A stretch of DNA of 64,000 nt from Lysinimonas soli. GTDB taxonomy: Bacteria; Actinomycetota; Actinomycetes; Actinomycetales; Microbacteriaceae. Positions 18,963 through 25,975 of the stretch are shown piece after piece. The stretch's first letter is position 1. The number at the start of each line of letters is the position of its first letter. The stretch lies in NCBI RefSeq assembly GCF_042655435.1, contig NZ_JBHSMG010000001.1, positions 372,001-436,000 on the forward strand, read 5' to 3'. The notes under the pieces were generated by a model. The model was not told the origin of the DNA and made no database searches. It worked only from the letters and a program-made list of their open reading frames with translations. The translations under genes and the position numbers were made by a program.

Positions 18963-19553
18963 ATGACCAATGGGCTCCAGCGGGCCACCGCGGCACTGAC
19001 CAGCGATGAGCGGATCCTCTGGTCCGGTGTTCCGGACGCTAGCGTCCTCCTGTCTCCGGTGGACGTCCTGCTGATCCCCTTCAGCCTGCTGTGGACGGGC
19101 TTCGCCGTGTTCTGGGAGTACACCGCCCTGGCACAGTCGAAAGCACCGGGATTCTTCCCGTTCTTCGGCGGCGTTTTCGTCGCCATCGGGCTGTACTTCG
19201 TCTTCTTCCGATTCGTGGTGGGGAACTATCGACGCCGGACGACCTCGTACGTCTTGACGAACCGGCGAGCAATCGTCGTGGGCGCGCGGACTCTCAGGAG
19301 TGTGAGTGTCGATCCGAACACCCTCAGCACCTCTTGGTCACGAGACTCCCGGCGCGTCTCGGTGAACTTCGGATTTCAGCAAGGGCAGACCATTCGCGGC
19401 GTCTTCGGGCGGTCGACCCTCTCTATGTCGGCGATGACGGGGCCGTTCACGGGGTGGGACCCCCTCAACCTGAACCCGACTCCCATCGTGTTCCAGGATG
19501 TCGTCGACCCAGCAGGGCTTGAGGGGGCTCTCGCTGAGCTCGCGGCAGGCTGA
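18963..19553 (+). CDS. PH-domain (YdbT-like) membrane protein
   Basis: A 196-residue protein. It starts with ERILWSGVPDA near residue 17, the entry motif of many bacterial membrane-anchored PH-like domains. Two hydrophobic segments at about 32-55 and 62-85 follow, then a soluble part with SYVLTNRRAIVV (about 95-107), which matches the core of bacterial PH domains. The function of such proteins is generally unknown; membrane or stress roles have been proposed. A CATGAT element ends 6 nt before the ATG. Codon use is less biased to G/C at third positions than in the flanking housekeeping genes. Confidence 0.72.
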   Translation: MTNGLQRATAALTSDERILWSGVPDASVLLSPVDVLLIPFSLLWTGFAVFWEYTALAQSKAPGFFPFFGGVFVAIGLYFVFFRFVVGNYRRRTTSYVLTNRRAIVVGARTLRSVSVDPNTLSTSWSRDSRRVSVNFGFQQGQTIRGVFGRSTLSMSAMTGPFTGWDPLNLNPTPIVFQDVVDPAGLEGALAELAAG

Positions 19554-19646
19554 CCCTCCTGGGATGACGATCGTGCTCCCTCTTGACGACTCCGGTGCCG
19601 AAGTCGAAACCATCAGGGCACCCGGCGAATGATGCCGATTCAACAC

Positions 19647-19665
19647 TGATACCAAAGTGATACCA
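19647..19665. promoter_or_regulatory. direct-repeat operator of the RHH/Doc module
   Basis: The octamer TGATACCA occurs twice, at 19647-19654 and 19658-19665, exactly 11 bases apart, which is about one helical turn. It ends 8 bases before the antitoxin start. Ribbon-helix-helix antitoxins typically bind such phased direct repeats, so autoregulation of the module is inferred. Confidence 0.6.
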
Positions 19666-19673
19666 TCCACCCC

Positions 19674-19877
19674 ATGGCCATGACCCTTCGCCTCAACGAA
19701 CAGCAGGAGCGGGCGCTCGCCGCGCTCGCCGAGGCCGACGGCGTGAGCAAGCAGGAGGCAGCACTCCGCGCGATCACGGATGCCGCCGCGCGCCGCGGAC
19801 ACGAGACGCGCGTGCGCGAGGCATCGGCATCCGGCCGCGAACGCTACGCCGCGCTGCTCGACCGTCTGGCGCAGTGA
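19674..19877 (+). CDS. ribbon-helix-helix antitoxin
   Basis: A 67-residue protein with an N-terminal beta strand (TLRLNEQQERALAALAEADG) and the helix-turn-helix pair VSKQEAALRAITDAAAR, the pattern of CopG/RHH DNA-binding proteins. A short charged C-terminal helix would contact the toxin. The ATG at 19674 is preceded by the direct-repeat operator; an in-frame ATG at 19680 is possible. Its stop overlaps the toxin start (GTGA), the usual tight coupling of toxin-antitoxin pairs. I infer that it neutralises the Doc-like protein and represses the operon. Confidence 0.85.
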   Translation: MAMTLRLNEQQERALAALAEADGVSKQEAALRAITDAAARRGHETRVREASASGRERYAALLDRLAQ

Positions 19878-20257
19878 CCGTCGAGCACCTCCAGCTCGAG
19901 GATCTGCTGCAGCTGGCATCCGATCTCGGCGACCTGGCCGTGCGCGACCTCGGACTGCTCGAGGCGGCGGTGCAGCGTCCCCAAACCACCCTCTACGGGC
20001 AAGAGGCCTACCCGTCCATCCATGACAAGGCCGCCGTGCTGCTCGAGTCCCTCGCGCGCAATCATGCGCTGGTCGACGGCAACAAGCGGATCGCCTGGCT
20101 CGCGACCGTCGTGTTCTACGAACTGAATGAGCTGACGCTCGACGCGCCCGATGATGAGGCCTACGACCTCATCATCGCGGTGTCGACGAGCGCGGCGGAG
20201 TACGCGGACGCCGCTCGGGACCTCGACGGCTGGGTCACTCCCCGGAGGCGCGCGTGA
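19874..20257 (+). CDS. doc: Fic/Doc family toxin (death-on-curing)
   Basis: A 127-residue Doc-type protein. The active-site motif HALVDGNKRIAW begins at His64 and matches the HxFxDGNKR core, with Leu in place of the usual Phe. Doc of phage P1 phosphorylates elongation factor Tu and stops translation; this family member is expected to do the same when freed from its antitoxin. It lies 4 bases into the antitoxin gene and its own stop overlaps the next start by 4 bases. The length is normal for Doc. The Leu at the Phe position is found in other Doc proteins as far as I recall, so activity is likely. Confidence 0.88.
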   Translation: MTVEHLQLEDLLQLASDLGDLAVRDLGLLEAAVQRPQTTLYGQEAYPSIHDKAAVLLESLARNHALVDGNKRIAWLATVVFYELNELTLDAPDDEAYDLIIAVSTSAAEYADAARDLDGWVTPRRRA

Positions 20258-20757
20258 GGGATTCCGCATCTGCCGCCGCCATCGACTCGGCGATCGCGCG
20301 GCTGACGGCGGCCTCGGCCCGCACCGAGATCCTCGCCGAGTTGCACCCGCCGCGAAAGTTCGGTCCCTTCCGTCGCGCCCCGCGGATGACGCGGCTCGGG
20401 TCCGTCTGGCGGCTCGGCGTGCTGCTGCTCGCGCCCGACGGGCGGCTGTACGCGACCGGGCAGGTCATCCGGGCGGCGGACCCGCGGCATCCCAACTTCA
20501 CCTCGGCGTCGGGGGAGGTGCGACGCGAGATCCGCGAGGCGGCCCGTGCGGCGGGGCTGCCGCCGGGGGAGACGGTGGATTTCGACGCGGCCCCGATCGA
20601 ACTCGACGCCGACACGCCGGGCGGCCCGGTCGTCCGCGTGGGCGACGAACTGCGCGTCAGTTGGAACGGCAGCCGCAGCCTCGATTCGCTCGTGCCGTTC
20701 GGGCGCTACCTGACGGAACGGGTGGAGCTTCTCGCCGATCCGCCCGAGGGGGCGTAG
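20254..20757 (+). CDS. unrecognised protein coupled to the Doc toxin gene
   Basis: A 167-residue soluble protein whose GTG start overlaps the Doc stop by 4 bases, so it is probably translated from the same message. No domain is recognised. It has an Ala-rich N-terminal helix (residues 5-30), a basic stretch RKFGPFRRAPRMTRLGSVWRLG near 33-55, then alternating short strands with several GxL turns. Third-position GC is high, like the core genome. It may simply be the next gene in the chromosome, or a third component of the module. Its stop is 5 bases from the stop of the convergent marR gene. Confidence 0.6.
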   Translation: MRDSASAAAIDSAIARLTAASARTEILAELHPPRKFGPFRRAPRMTRLGSVWRLGVLLLAPDGRLYATGQVIRAADPRHPNFTSASGEVRREIREAARAAGLPPGETVDFDAAPIELDADTPGGPVVRVGDELRVSWNGSRSLDSLVPFGRYLTERVELLADPPEGA

Positions 20758-20761
20758 CGCC

Positions 20762-21190
20762 TCACGGCGCGGTCGTCGTCCCGTCGCCGACGCCGACCCG
20801 GTCCAGCAGCCCACTCAGGGTTCGGCGCTCCGCCTCGCTCATCCCCCCGAACGACCGCTGCAGCACGGTGTCGATGACCACGTTCCCCGCCTCCAGCATC
20901 GCGCCGCCGGCATCCGTGAGGGTGTGCTCGACTCGGCGGCCCCGACCCGGCGAGCGCACGATGAGCCCTTGGGCGATGAGGCGGTTCGCCAGCGCCCCGA
21001 ACGCCTGGTCGCTCATGAAGGTCTCGCCCGCCAGGGCGTGGGCCGACCAGCCGGGATGCCCGGCGATCGCCCGCAGGGCGTCCCACTGGGGCAGCGTCGT
21101 CCCGATCGCGCCGAGTGCACGCTCCGCGGCCAGATGGTGCCGGTACTGCGCGGCCTTCACGGCGCGGCCGAGTTGCTGCAGGGAGTTCAT
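20762..21190 (-). CDS. MarR-family transcriptional regulator
   Basis: A 142-residue winged-helix regulator. Recognition elements are TLPQWDALRAIAGHPGWSAHALAGETFMSDQAFGALANRLIAQGLI (HTH), followed by the wing RSPGRGRRVEHTLTDAG and the C-terminal dimer helix. The start ATG is 6 nt after TAGGCT (reverse strand 21197-21202). It is divergent from an alpha/beta hydrolase, and a 20-bp near-palindrome in the 54-base gap between the two starts is the likely operator for both. Confidence 0.9.
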   Translation of the reverse strand: MNSLQQLGRAVKAAQYRHHLAAERALGAIGTTLPQWDALRAIAGHPGWSAHALAGETFMSDQAFGALANRLIAQGLIVRSPGRGRRVEHTLTDAGGAMLEAGNVVIDTVLQRSFGGMSEAERRTLSGLLDRVGVGDGTTTAP

Positions 21191-21214
21191 GGGGCCAGCC
21201 TATCGCAACTTGCA

Positions 21215-21234
21215 TATATAAACATGTTGATATA
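21215..21234. promoter_or_regulatory. MarR-type operator palindrome
   Basis: A 20-base near-perfect dyad (TATATAAACA/TGTTGATATA, one mismatched pair) is centred between the divergent marR and hydrolase genes. It also contains the likely -10 region of the hydrolase gene (GATATAG). It is strongly AT-rich in an otherwise GC-rich surrounding, as is usual for MarR sites. Binding is inferred. Confidence 0.72.
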
Positions 21235-21244
21235 GCCTGCCGTC

Positions 21245-22024
21245 ATGACCGAACACACCATCCCCCTTCCTTCCCAGCTCGCCCTCACGATCGACGAGAC
21301 GGGACCGGCGGACGCCGCTCGCACCGTGCTCGTGCTCCACGGCGGCGGCGGTCCGTTCACGGTCGCGCCGATCGCCGCGCACTTCGCCGTCGACTCGCGT
21401 GTGCTCGTGCCGACCCACCCGGGCTGGAACGGTACGCCGCGACCGGAATGGCTGAACGACATCCCCGCGCTCGCGGCCGTCTACCTTCAGCTGCTCGCCG
21501 ACCGCGGGCTGAGCGACGTGCTCGTGATCGGGTCCTCGCTCGGCGGCTGGATCGCGACTCAGCTCGCGGCGGCTGACACCGAGGGCCGGATCGCGCGGAT
21601 CGTCATCATCGACGGTGCCGGCATCGAGGTACCCGGCGAACCGGTCGTCGACTTCGTGAAGCTGAGCCCCCGCGAGCAGGCGGAGCACTCCTGGCACGAC
21701 CCCGAGAGGTTCTTCGTCGACCCCGCGGCGCTGCCGGCGGAGCGCATCGCGGCGCAGCGGGCGAATATGCAGACCATGGGTGTGCTGACCTCGCAGCACG
21801 GGATGTCCGACCCGGGCCTGCAGGCGAAGCTCGGCGGCATCCGCATCCCGGCCCTGGTGCTCTGGGGTGAGAGCGACGGCATCTTCACCCCCGGCTACGG
21901 ACGCGCCTACGCGGCCCAGCTCGGCAACGCACGCTTCGAGCTCGTGGCCGAGGCCGGCCACCTGCCGCAGCTCGAGCAACCCGAGCGCACTCTCGGGGCG
22001 ATCGATCGCTTCCTCGCCGCATGA
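21245..22024 (+). CDS. alpha/beta hydrolase
   Basis: A 259-residue hydrolase fold enzyme. The oxyanion segment LVLHGGGGPF is near residue 28, the nucleophile Ser in GSSLGGW near 100, the acid Asp in LWGESDGIF near 205 and the base His in AEAGHLPQLEQPE near 235, so the catalytic triad is complete. There is no signal peptide. The substrate cannot be told. Its promoter region shares the 20-bp palindrome with the divergent MarR gene, so it is probably derepressed by a small molecule, possibly one it hydrolyses. Confidence 0.88.
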   Translation: MTEHTIPLPSQLALTIDETGPADAARTVLVLHGGGGPFTVAPIAAHFAVDSRVLVPTHPGWNGTPRPEWLNDIPALAAVYLQLLADRGLSDVLVIGSSLGGWIATQLAAADTEGRIARIVIIDGAGIEVPGEPVVDFVKLSPREQAEHSWHDPERFFVDPAALPAERIAAQRANMQTMGVLTSQHGMSDPGLQAKLGGIRIPALVLWGESDGIFTPGYGRAYAAQLGNARFELVAEAGHLPQLEQPERTLGAIDRFLAA

Positions 22025-22093
22025 CCCCGGGGCGGATGCCGGAACAGCCGGCAACGAGCCGTCGCCATCGGTGCCTCTCGCTACGCTGAACGC

Positions 22094-22309
22094 ATGAGCG
22101 CAGCATCCTGGTGGCCCCTTCTCGACGCCGACACGCAGCACTGGCTGAAGCATCACCACAACGAGGCCCTGACCGAGGAGGTGCTCGACGCGGTCGTCAC
22201 GGCCGGCGGCGAGCCCGAGGGTGAGTTCACGCCCGGTACCGGCCAGGAGTCGCCCGATCGCTACGACCTCAGCCAGGACGACTGGCACTGGATCCGCGAC
22301 AACGCCTGA
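22094..22309 (+). CDS. small acidic protein of unknown function
   Basis: A 71-residue Trp- and His-rich acidic protein (DTQHWLKHHHN, DWHWIRDNA). I recognise no domain. The TACGCT hexamer at 22082-22087 ends exactly 6 nt before the ATG, and third-position GC is high, which supports a real, separately transcribed gene. It lies between the hydrolase and the citrate synthase gene, converging on the latter. Confidence 0.65.
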   Translation: MSAASWWPLLDADTQHWLKHHHNEALTEEVLDAVVTAGGEPEGEFTPGTGQESPDRYDLSQDDWHWIRDNA

Positions 22310-22330
22310 CGCCCGGGCGCCGGCTCCGGG

Positions 22331-23497
22331 TCAGCGTGCCGGGACCGGCTGGGGTGCCTCGGGCCCGGTATAGCGCGCCGACGGCCGGATGATCTTCGGA
22401 TCGGCGGCCTGCTCGAGCACGTTCGCCGTCCAACCGAGCACGCGCGCGGCCGCGAACGTCGCGGTGAACAGCGAGCGATCGATCCCGCACAGCTCCATCA
22501 CGATCGCGGCGTACCACTCCAGGTTGGTGTGCAACTCCCGTCCTGGCTTGAGCCGCTCCAGTAGAACCGGGATGCGTTCCTCCACCTGAATCGCGAGGTC
22601 GACGCGCGGACCGCCGAACGACCGGGCGACCTCCTTGAGCAGGGCGGAGCGCGGATCCTCGGTGCGGTACACGGGATGCCCGAAGCCCATGATGCGGTCG
22701 CCTGCGAGCACACGCGCCGTCACCCACTCGTCGATCCGGTCGGGCGAGCCGATGGCGTCGAGCGTGTCGAGGGCGCGGCTCGGCGCCCCGCCGTGAAGGG
22801 GACCGGACAACGAGCCGAGCGCGCCGAGCAGACAGCTCGCGGCATCCGCCCCGGTCGATGCGATCACGCGCGCCGTGAACGTGGAGGCGTTGAAGCCGTG
22901 GTCGATGGCCGCCACGAGGTACGTCGACAGCGCGTCGACGTGCCGGCTCTCGGGCGCACTGCCCGTGAGCTGGAACAGGTAGTCGGCGACATAGCCGAGG
23001 TCCGGCCGAGGTTCGACGCTCGGCAGCCCCGCGCTCGCCCGGGCGAAGGTGGCGATCATCGCCGGCACTTTCGCGGCCAGCCCCAGCAGGCCGGAGCGCC
23101 GCTCGGCCGGATCGAGGTCGAACAGCGGGCGCAGGCACCGGCGGGCGCCCTCGGTGGCGATGCCGACGCGCAGTGCCGCGAGCGGATCGGCGGCGGGCAC
23201 CGTGCGTCCGAGTTCGTCGAGCGCGGCGCGGGTGGCGTCATCGAGACCGGATGCCGCGGCGACCTCGTTCCCGAAGGCGAGGCGCTCGACCGGATCCGGC
23301 AGGCTGCCGTCGAGCAGGAGCCGCCACACCTCCTCGACCGACCGGGTGCGCGCGAGCTCCACGGCCGAGTACTGGCGGTAGTGGTAGAACCCCTCGCGCC
23401 CCCGCACCCCGCTCAGGCCGGTGTCGGTGACGATCACGTTCGCGAGTCCGCGGGGCACCTCGATCGGGGCGTCGTCGAGACGGTCGATGGTCTTCAT
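22331..23497 (-). CDS. citrate synthase family protein (short actinobacterial type)
   Basis: A 388-residue citrate or 2-methylcitrate synthase. Catalytic residues are all present: His235 in PLHGGAPS, His274 in GFGHPVYR and Asp340 in GIDRSLF, with the oxaloacetate segment DHGFNASTF. It is shorter than the hexameric GltA at 49-50 kb and belongs to the second citrate synthase group of Actinobacteria. It is divergent from a homologue with an added helix-turn-helix, and the 66-base gap between their starts holds paired ATTGAT/ATCAAT repeats that may control both. No prpB or prpD genes are beside it, so substrate choice is open. Confidence 0.9.
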   Translation of the reverse strand: MKTIDRLDDAPIEVPRGLANVIVTDTGLSGVRGREGFYHYRQYSAVELARTRSVEEVWRLLLDGSLPDPVERLAFGNEVAAASGLDDATRAALDELGRTVPAADPLAALRVGIATEGARRCLRPLFDLDPAERRSGLLGLAAKVPAMIATFARASAGLPSVEPRPDLGYVADYLFQLTGSAPESRHVDALSTYLVAAIDHGFNASTFTARVIASTGADAASCLLGALGSLSGPLHGGAPSRALDTLDAIGSPDRIDEWVTARVLAGDRIMGFGHPVYRTEDPRSALLKEVARSFGGPRVDLAIQVEERIPVLLERLKPGRELHTNLEWYAAIVMELCGIDRSLFTATFAAARVLGWTANVLEQAADPKIIRPSARYTGPEAPQPVPAR

Positions 23498-23517
23498 GGT
23501 GTGAGATCATCACCAAG

Positions 23518-23553
23518 ATTGATCATTCGCAAATCAATGTTGATCGAATCAAT
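23518..23553. promoter_or_regulatory. paired inverted repeats between the divergent citrate synthase genes
   Basis: Two inverted repeats lie side by side: ATTGAT (23518-23523) with ATCAAT (23533-23538), and TTGAT (23540-23544) with ATCAA (23548-23552). They occupy the shared promoter region and are AT-rich compared with the surroundings. They are candidate sites for the helix-turn-helix citrate synthase encoded by the rightward gene, giving autoregulation and control of the leftward gene. Confidence 0.55.
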
Positions 23554-23563
23554 GAGGCCAGGA

Positions 23564-24859
23564 ATGACTCACGACTCCACCGTGCCGCGTCTCACGACGG
23601 CCCAGGCGGCGGCGCGCCTCGGCGTGAAGCCGGCGACCCTCTACGCCTACGTCGCGCGCGGACTGATCGCCAGCATCCGTGCCGACACCGGCGGATCCAC
23701 CTTCGACGCCCTCGAGGTCGAGGCGTTCGCCCGGTCGCGCCGTCGCGCCGGTGAACGGCCCGGGCGGCCCCGGGCGACGGGCGGCACGGGACGTCCGCTC
23801 ATGGTCGTCGACTCCCCGCTGACCCTGCTCGACGGTGACCGGCTGTACTTCCGGGGCGTCTCGGCCGTCGACCTCGCCCGGCGCGCGACCTTCGAGGAGG
23901 GGCTCGAGTTCCTCTGGAACTCCGGTGAGACGCCCGGGGTCGTGCGTTCCGGCCCCGAGCTCGCCTCCCGAGTGGCGAGCGCCGGCGAGCTGCTCGGGCC
24001 GGCATCCCGTCCGCTCGATCGGATGATGCTGGCGGTGGTGCTGGCGGGCTCGTGCGATCCGCTTCGCGACGAACTCTCCCCGGCCGTCGTGCGTTCGGCC
24101 GGCCGCCGCATGATCTCGGCGATGGTCGACGCGCTTCCCCGGCTCCAGCAGCCCCTCGACCACTCCGAGGCGGACTCCCCGTTGGCCCGCAGACTCTGGG
24201 CCCGCCTGACGGGGGAGTCGCCGAGCGAGGCCGAGATCGCCCTCCTCGATCAGACGCTCATCCTGTGCCTCGACCACGATCTGGCGGCGGCCACCATGGC
24301 CGCGCGGATCGCGGCATCGGCGCGCGCGCATCCCTATGCCGCCGTTCAGGCCGCACTCGGTGCATTCGACAGCAGTCTGCACGGCTCGGCCAGCATCGCG
24401 GCGGCAGACATGATCGCGTCCGCACGGAACTCGGGGCACCCCGAGCGCGCCCTGGCAGAGCAGCTCCGCGCCGGTCGCGCGATCCCCGGGTTCGGCCATC
24501 TGATCTACCGTGAGCACGACCCGCGGGCGGAGGCCGTCTTCGCCGCCATGCGCGGCATCCCCCGGTACCACGACGTGCTGCGCACCGTCGATCGTCTGGA
24601 TGCGATCATGGCGTCGCGCTCGCCGCGGCCCGCCAACATCGACCTCGCGCTCGCCGCTTTCGCGCTGGGGGCGGGCATGGGCCGCGGCGCCGGGCAGCTC
24701 ATCTTCGCGATCGCCCGCACCGGGGGCTGGATCGCGCACATCGTCGACGAGTACGGTCAGGCTCCGATGCGGCTGCGGCCGGAGTCGCGCTACACCGGCC
24801 CGGCCCCGCAGGGGAGCCTCCCGCCGACGACACCGGACCTCCGTAGGCTCGTGTCATGA
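23564..24859 (+). CDS. citrate synthase family protein with N-terminal helix-turn-helix
   Basis: A 431-residue fusion. Residues 8-50 form a MerR/excisionase-type helix-turn-helix (TTAQAAARLGVKPATLYAYVARGLI, then a wing-like segment). A basic linker follows (RRRAGERPGRPRATG, about 60-80), then a citrate synthase fold. His273 (SLHGSAS), His312 (GFGHLIYR) and Asp360 (NIDLALA) match the catalytic triad, but the glycine-rich oxaloacetate loop of true synthases is replaced by LDHDLAAATM. It may be a metabolite-sensing regulator or a bifunctional enzyme. I take ATG 23564; an upstream ATG at 23539 would fall within the repeats. Its stop overlaps the next gene by 4 bases. Confidence 0.87.
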   Translation: MTHDSTVPRLTTAQAAARLGVKPATLYAYVARGLIASIRADTGGSTFDALEVEAFARSRRRAGERPGRPRATGGTGRPLMVVDSPLTLLDGDRLYFRGVSAVDLARRATFEEGLEFLWNSGETPGVVRSGPELASRVASAGELLGPASRPLDRMMLAVVLAGSCDPLRDELSPAVVRSAGRRMISAMVDALPRLQQPLDHSEADSPLARRLWARLTGESPSEAEIALLDQTLILCLDHDLAAATMAARIAASARAHPYAAVQAALGAFDSSLHGSASIAAADMIASARNSGHPERALAEQLRAGRAIPGFGHLIYREHDPRAEAVFAAMRGIPRYHDVLRTVDRLDAIMASRSPRPANIDLALAAFALGAGMGRGAGQLIFAIARTGGWIAHIVDEYGQAPMRLRPESRYTGPAPQGSLPPTTPDLRRLVS

Positions 24860-25617
24860 CCATGCCGGCGGTCCCGCTCACGAACACGCCCGACGTGCGA
24901 CGTTGGACGGGGATCGCGGCGATCGTCGTCGCCGTGCTGCTGACCTTCGAGTTCCTGCTGCACCTGCTGATCGGTCCGCGACCCGAACTCGACGAGCGTG
25001 CAGCCCTGGTGACGTTCTTCGTCGAGCATCACAACCAGATGCTGCTGATCGTGCTCGTCGACACCGTGCTGATGGCGAGCATCGTCGTCTTCCTCGCCGG
25101 GTTCCGTCAGATCATCACCCACGCGCGGCACGACCTGCAGTGGATCTCGGACGTGGGTTTCGGCGCCGGCCTCGTCTTCGTGGCCGTGACCCTGGTCGGC
25201 GACGCGATGGAGGCCGGCTCCGCTCTGGACGTGGTCAACCTGGCTCCCGACGCGTCGGCGATCCGGGCCCTCACGGAGGGGCACGCCGTGATGTTCGGCG
25301 CCACGGGGTGCGTGCTGCTGGCGGTCGTCTCGGCCTCGTCCGGTTACGTGGTGCTGGCGTCGCGGGTGCTGCCGCGGTGGAGCGGTGTCGTCGCCTGGGT
25401 CGTCGCGGGCCTGCAGGTCTTCGGGCTGGCGACCATCTTCGGCGGCACGAGCGACCGGGACTGGTTCTCGTCCGGCGGCGTGGGGGTCACCGCGACCGCG
25501 ACCTTCCCCTGGGTGGCGTGGGTCGTCGTCGTCGGGATCGTCACGATCCAGGGGCACGCCGGCTTCGGGAGGCATCGCGGCCGTGTTGCCGCCCGCCCGG
25601 ATGCCGCAGCCCCCTGA
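24856..25617 (+). CDS. unrecognised six-helix membrane protein
   Basis: A 253-residue membrane protein with hydrophobic segments at about 18-40, 60-82, 98-115, 140-165, 172-192 and 212-233. It is similar in layout to DUF4386-type proteins, but I cannot assign it. The ATG overlaps the preceding stop (ATGA), yet TAGGCT at 24844-24849 ends 6 nt before it, so it may also have its own promoter and a leaderless message. The C-terminal tail is Arg/Ala-rich. Confidence 0.72.
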   Translation: MTMPAVPLTNTPDVRRWTGIAAIVVAVLLTFEFLLHLLIGPRPELDERAALVTFFVEHHNQMLLIVLVDTVLMASIVVFLAGFRQIITHARHDLQWISDVGFGAGLVFVAVTLVGDAMEAGSALDVVNLAPDASAIRALTEGHAVMFGATGCVLLAVVSASSGYVVLASRVLPRWSGVVAWVVAGLQVFGLATIFGGTSDRDWFSSGGVGVTATATFPWVAWVVVVGIVTIQGHAGFGRHRGRVAARPDAAAP

Positions 25618-25699
25618 GCGGCCGGGCGACCTCTCGACCGCTGCGCCCCCAACCCGTCACGCATCCGAAACACCGCGTTGCTAGGCTGGCCCCACAATC

Positions 25700-25940
25700 G
25701 AATACCGGGCCGCACGCGATGCGGGAGAGCCGGAGCGCGCCGAGGGGGCACCCCCGCGAGGCGCGCCGCCGGCACCGAAGGAGCAAGCCTCCCCGCCAAT
25801 CTCTCAGGTACGTGTACCGCATCGACCAGGCCGCTCTGAAAAGAGGACCACCGCGCACCACGGTGGTCCCGCCCACGGTGAAAGCCCCGACGACGCTCGG
25901 GCGCGAAGCTCTCAGGCACCATGACAGAGGGGGAGTTCCA
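25700..25940 (+). ncRNA. tandem glycine riboswitch (gcvT element)
   Basis: Two glycine aptamers in series precede gcvT. Aptamer 1 has GGGAGAG at 25723-25729, CACCGAAGGAGCAAG near 25772-25786 and the conserved TCTCTCAGG at 25800-25808. A short linker (CTCTGAAAAGAGG near 25834) leads to aptamer 2, with ACGGTGAAAGCC near 25875, GCGAAGCTCTCAGGCACC near 25903 and the closing GACAGAGGGGG at 25923-25933. The class activates the glycine cleavage operon when glycine is high. A TAGGCT -10 hexamer is at 25682-25687. The boundaries given are approximate. Confidence 0.95.
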
Positions 25941-25969
25941 CCGCAGCCCGCGCGCCCAGGAGAGAACTC
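25933..25969 (+). promoter_or_regulatory. possible riboswitch expression platform at the gcvT ribosome site
   Basis: GAGTTC at 25933-25938, directly after aptamer 2, is perfectly complementary to GAACTC at 25964-25969. The latter abuts the ribosome-binding sequence AGGAGA (25958-25963) of gcvT. A helix here would compete with the end of the aptamer and could hide the ribosome site when glycine is low. This is inferred from complementarity alone. Confidence 0.45.
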
Positions 25970-25975
25970 GCCGTC

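Noticed and set aside
19564..19632. A 22-codon frame starting ATGACGATCGTG upstream of the RHH antitoxin
   Set aside because: It has no promoter or ribosome signal at the expected spacing and no recognisable sequence. It may be a remnant but I cannot support it as a gene.
23564..24859. A plain citrate synthase call for the rightward gene
   Set aside because: The N-terminal helix-turn-helix and the loss of the glycine-rich oxaloacetate loop make an unqualified enzyme name unsafe.
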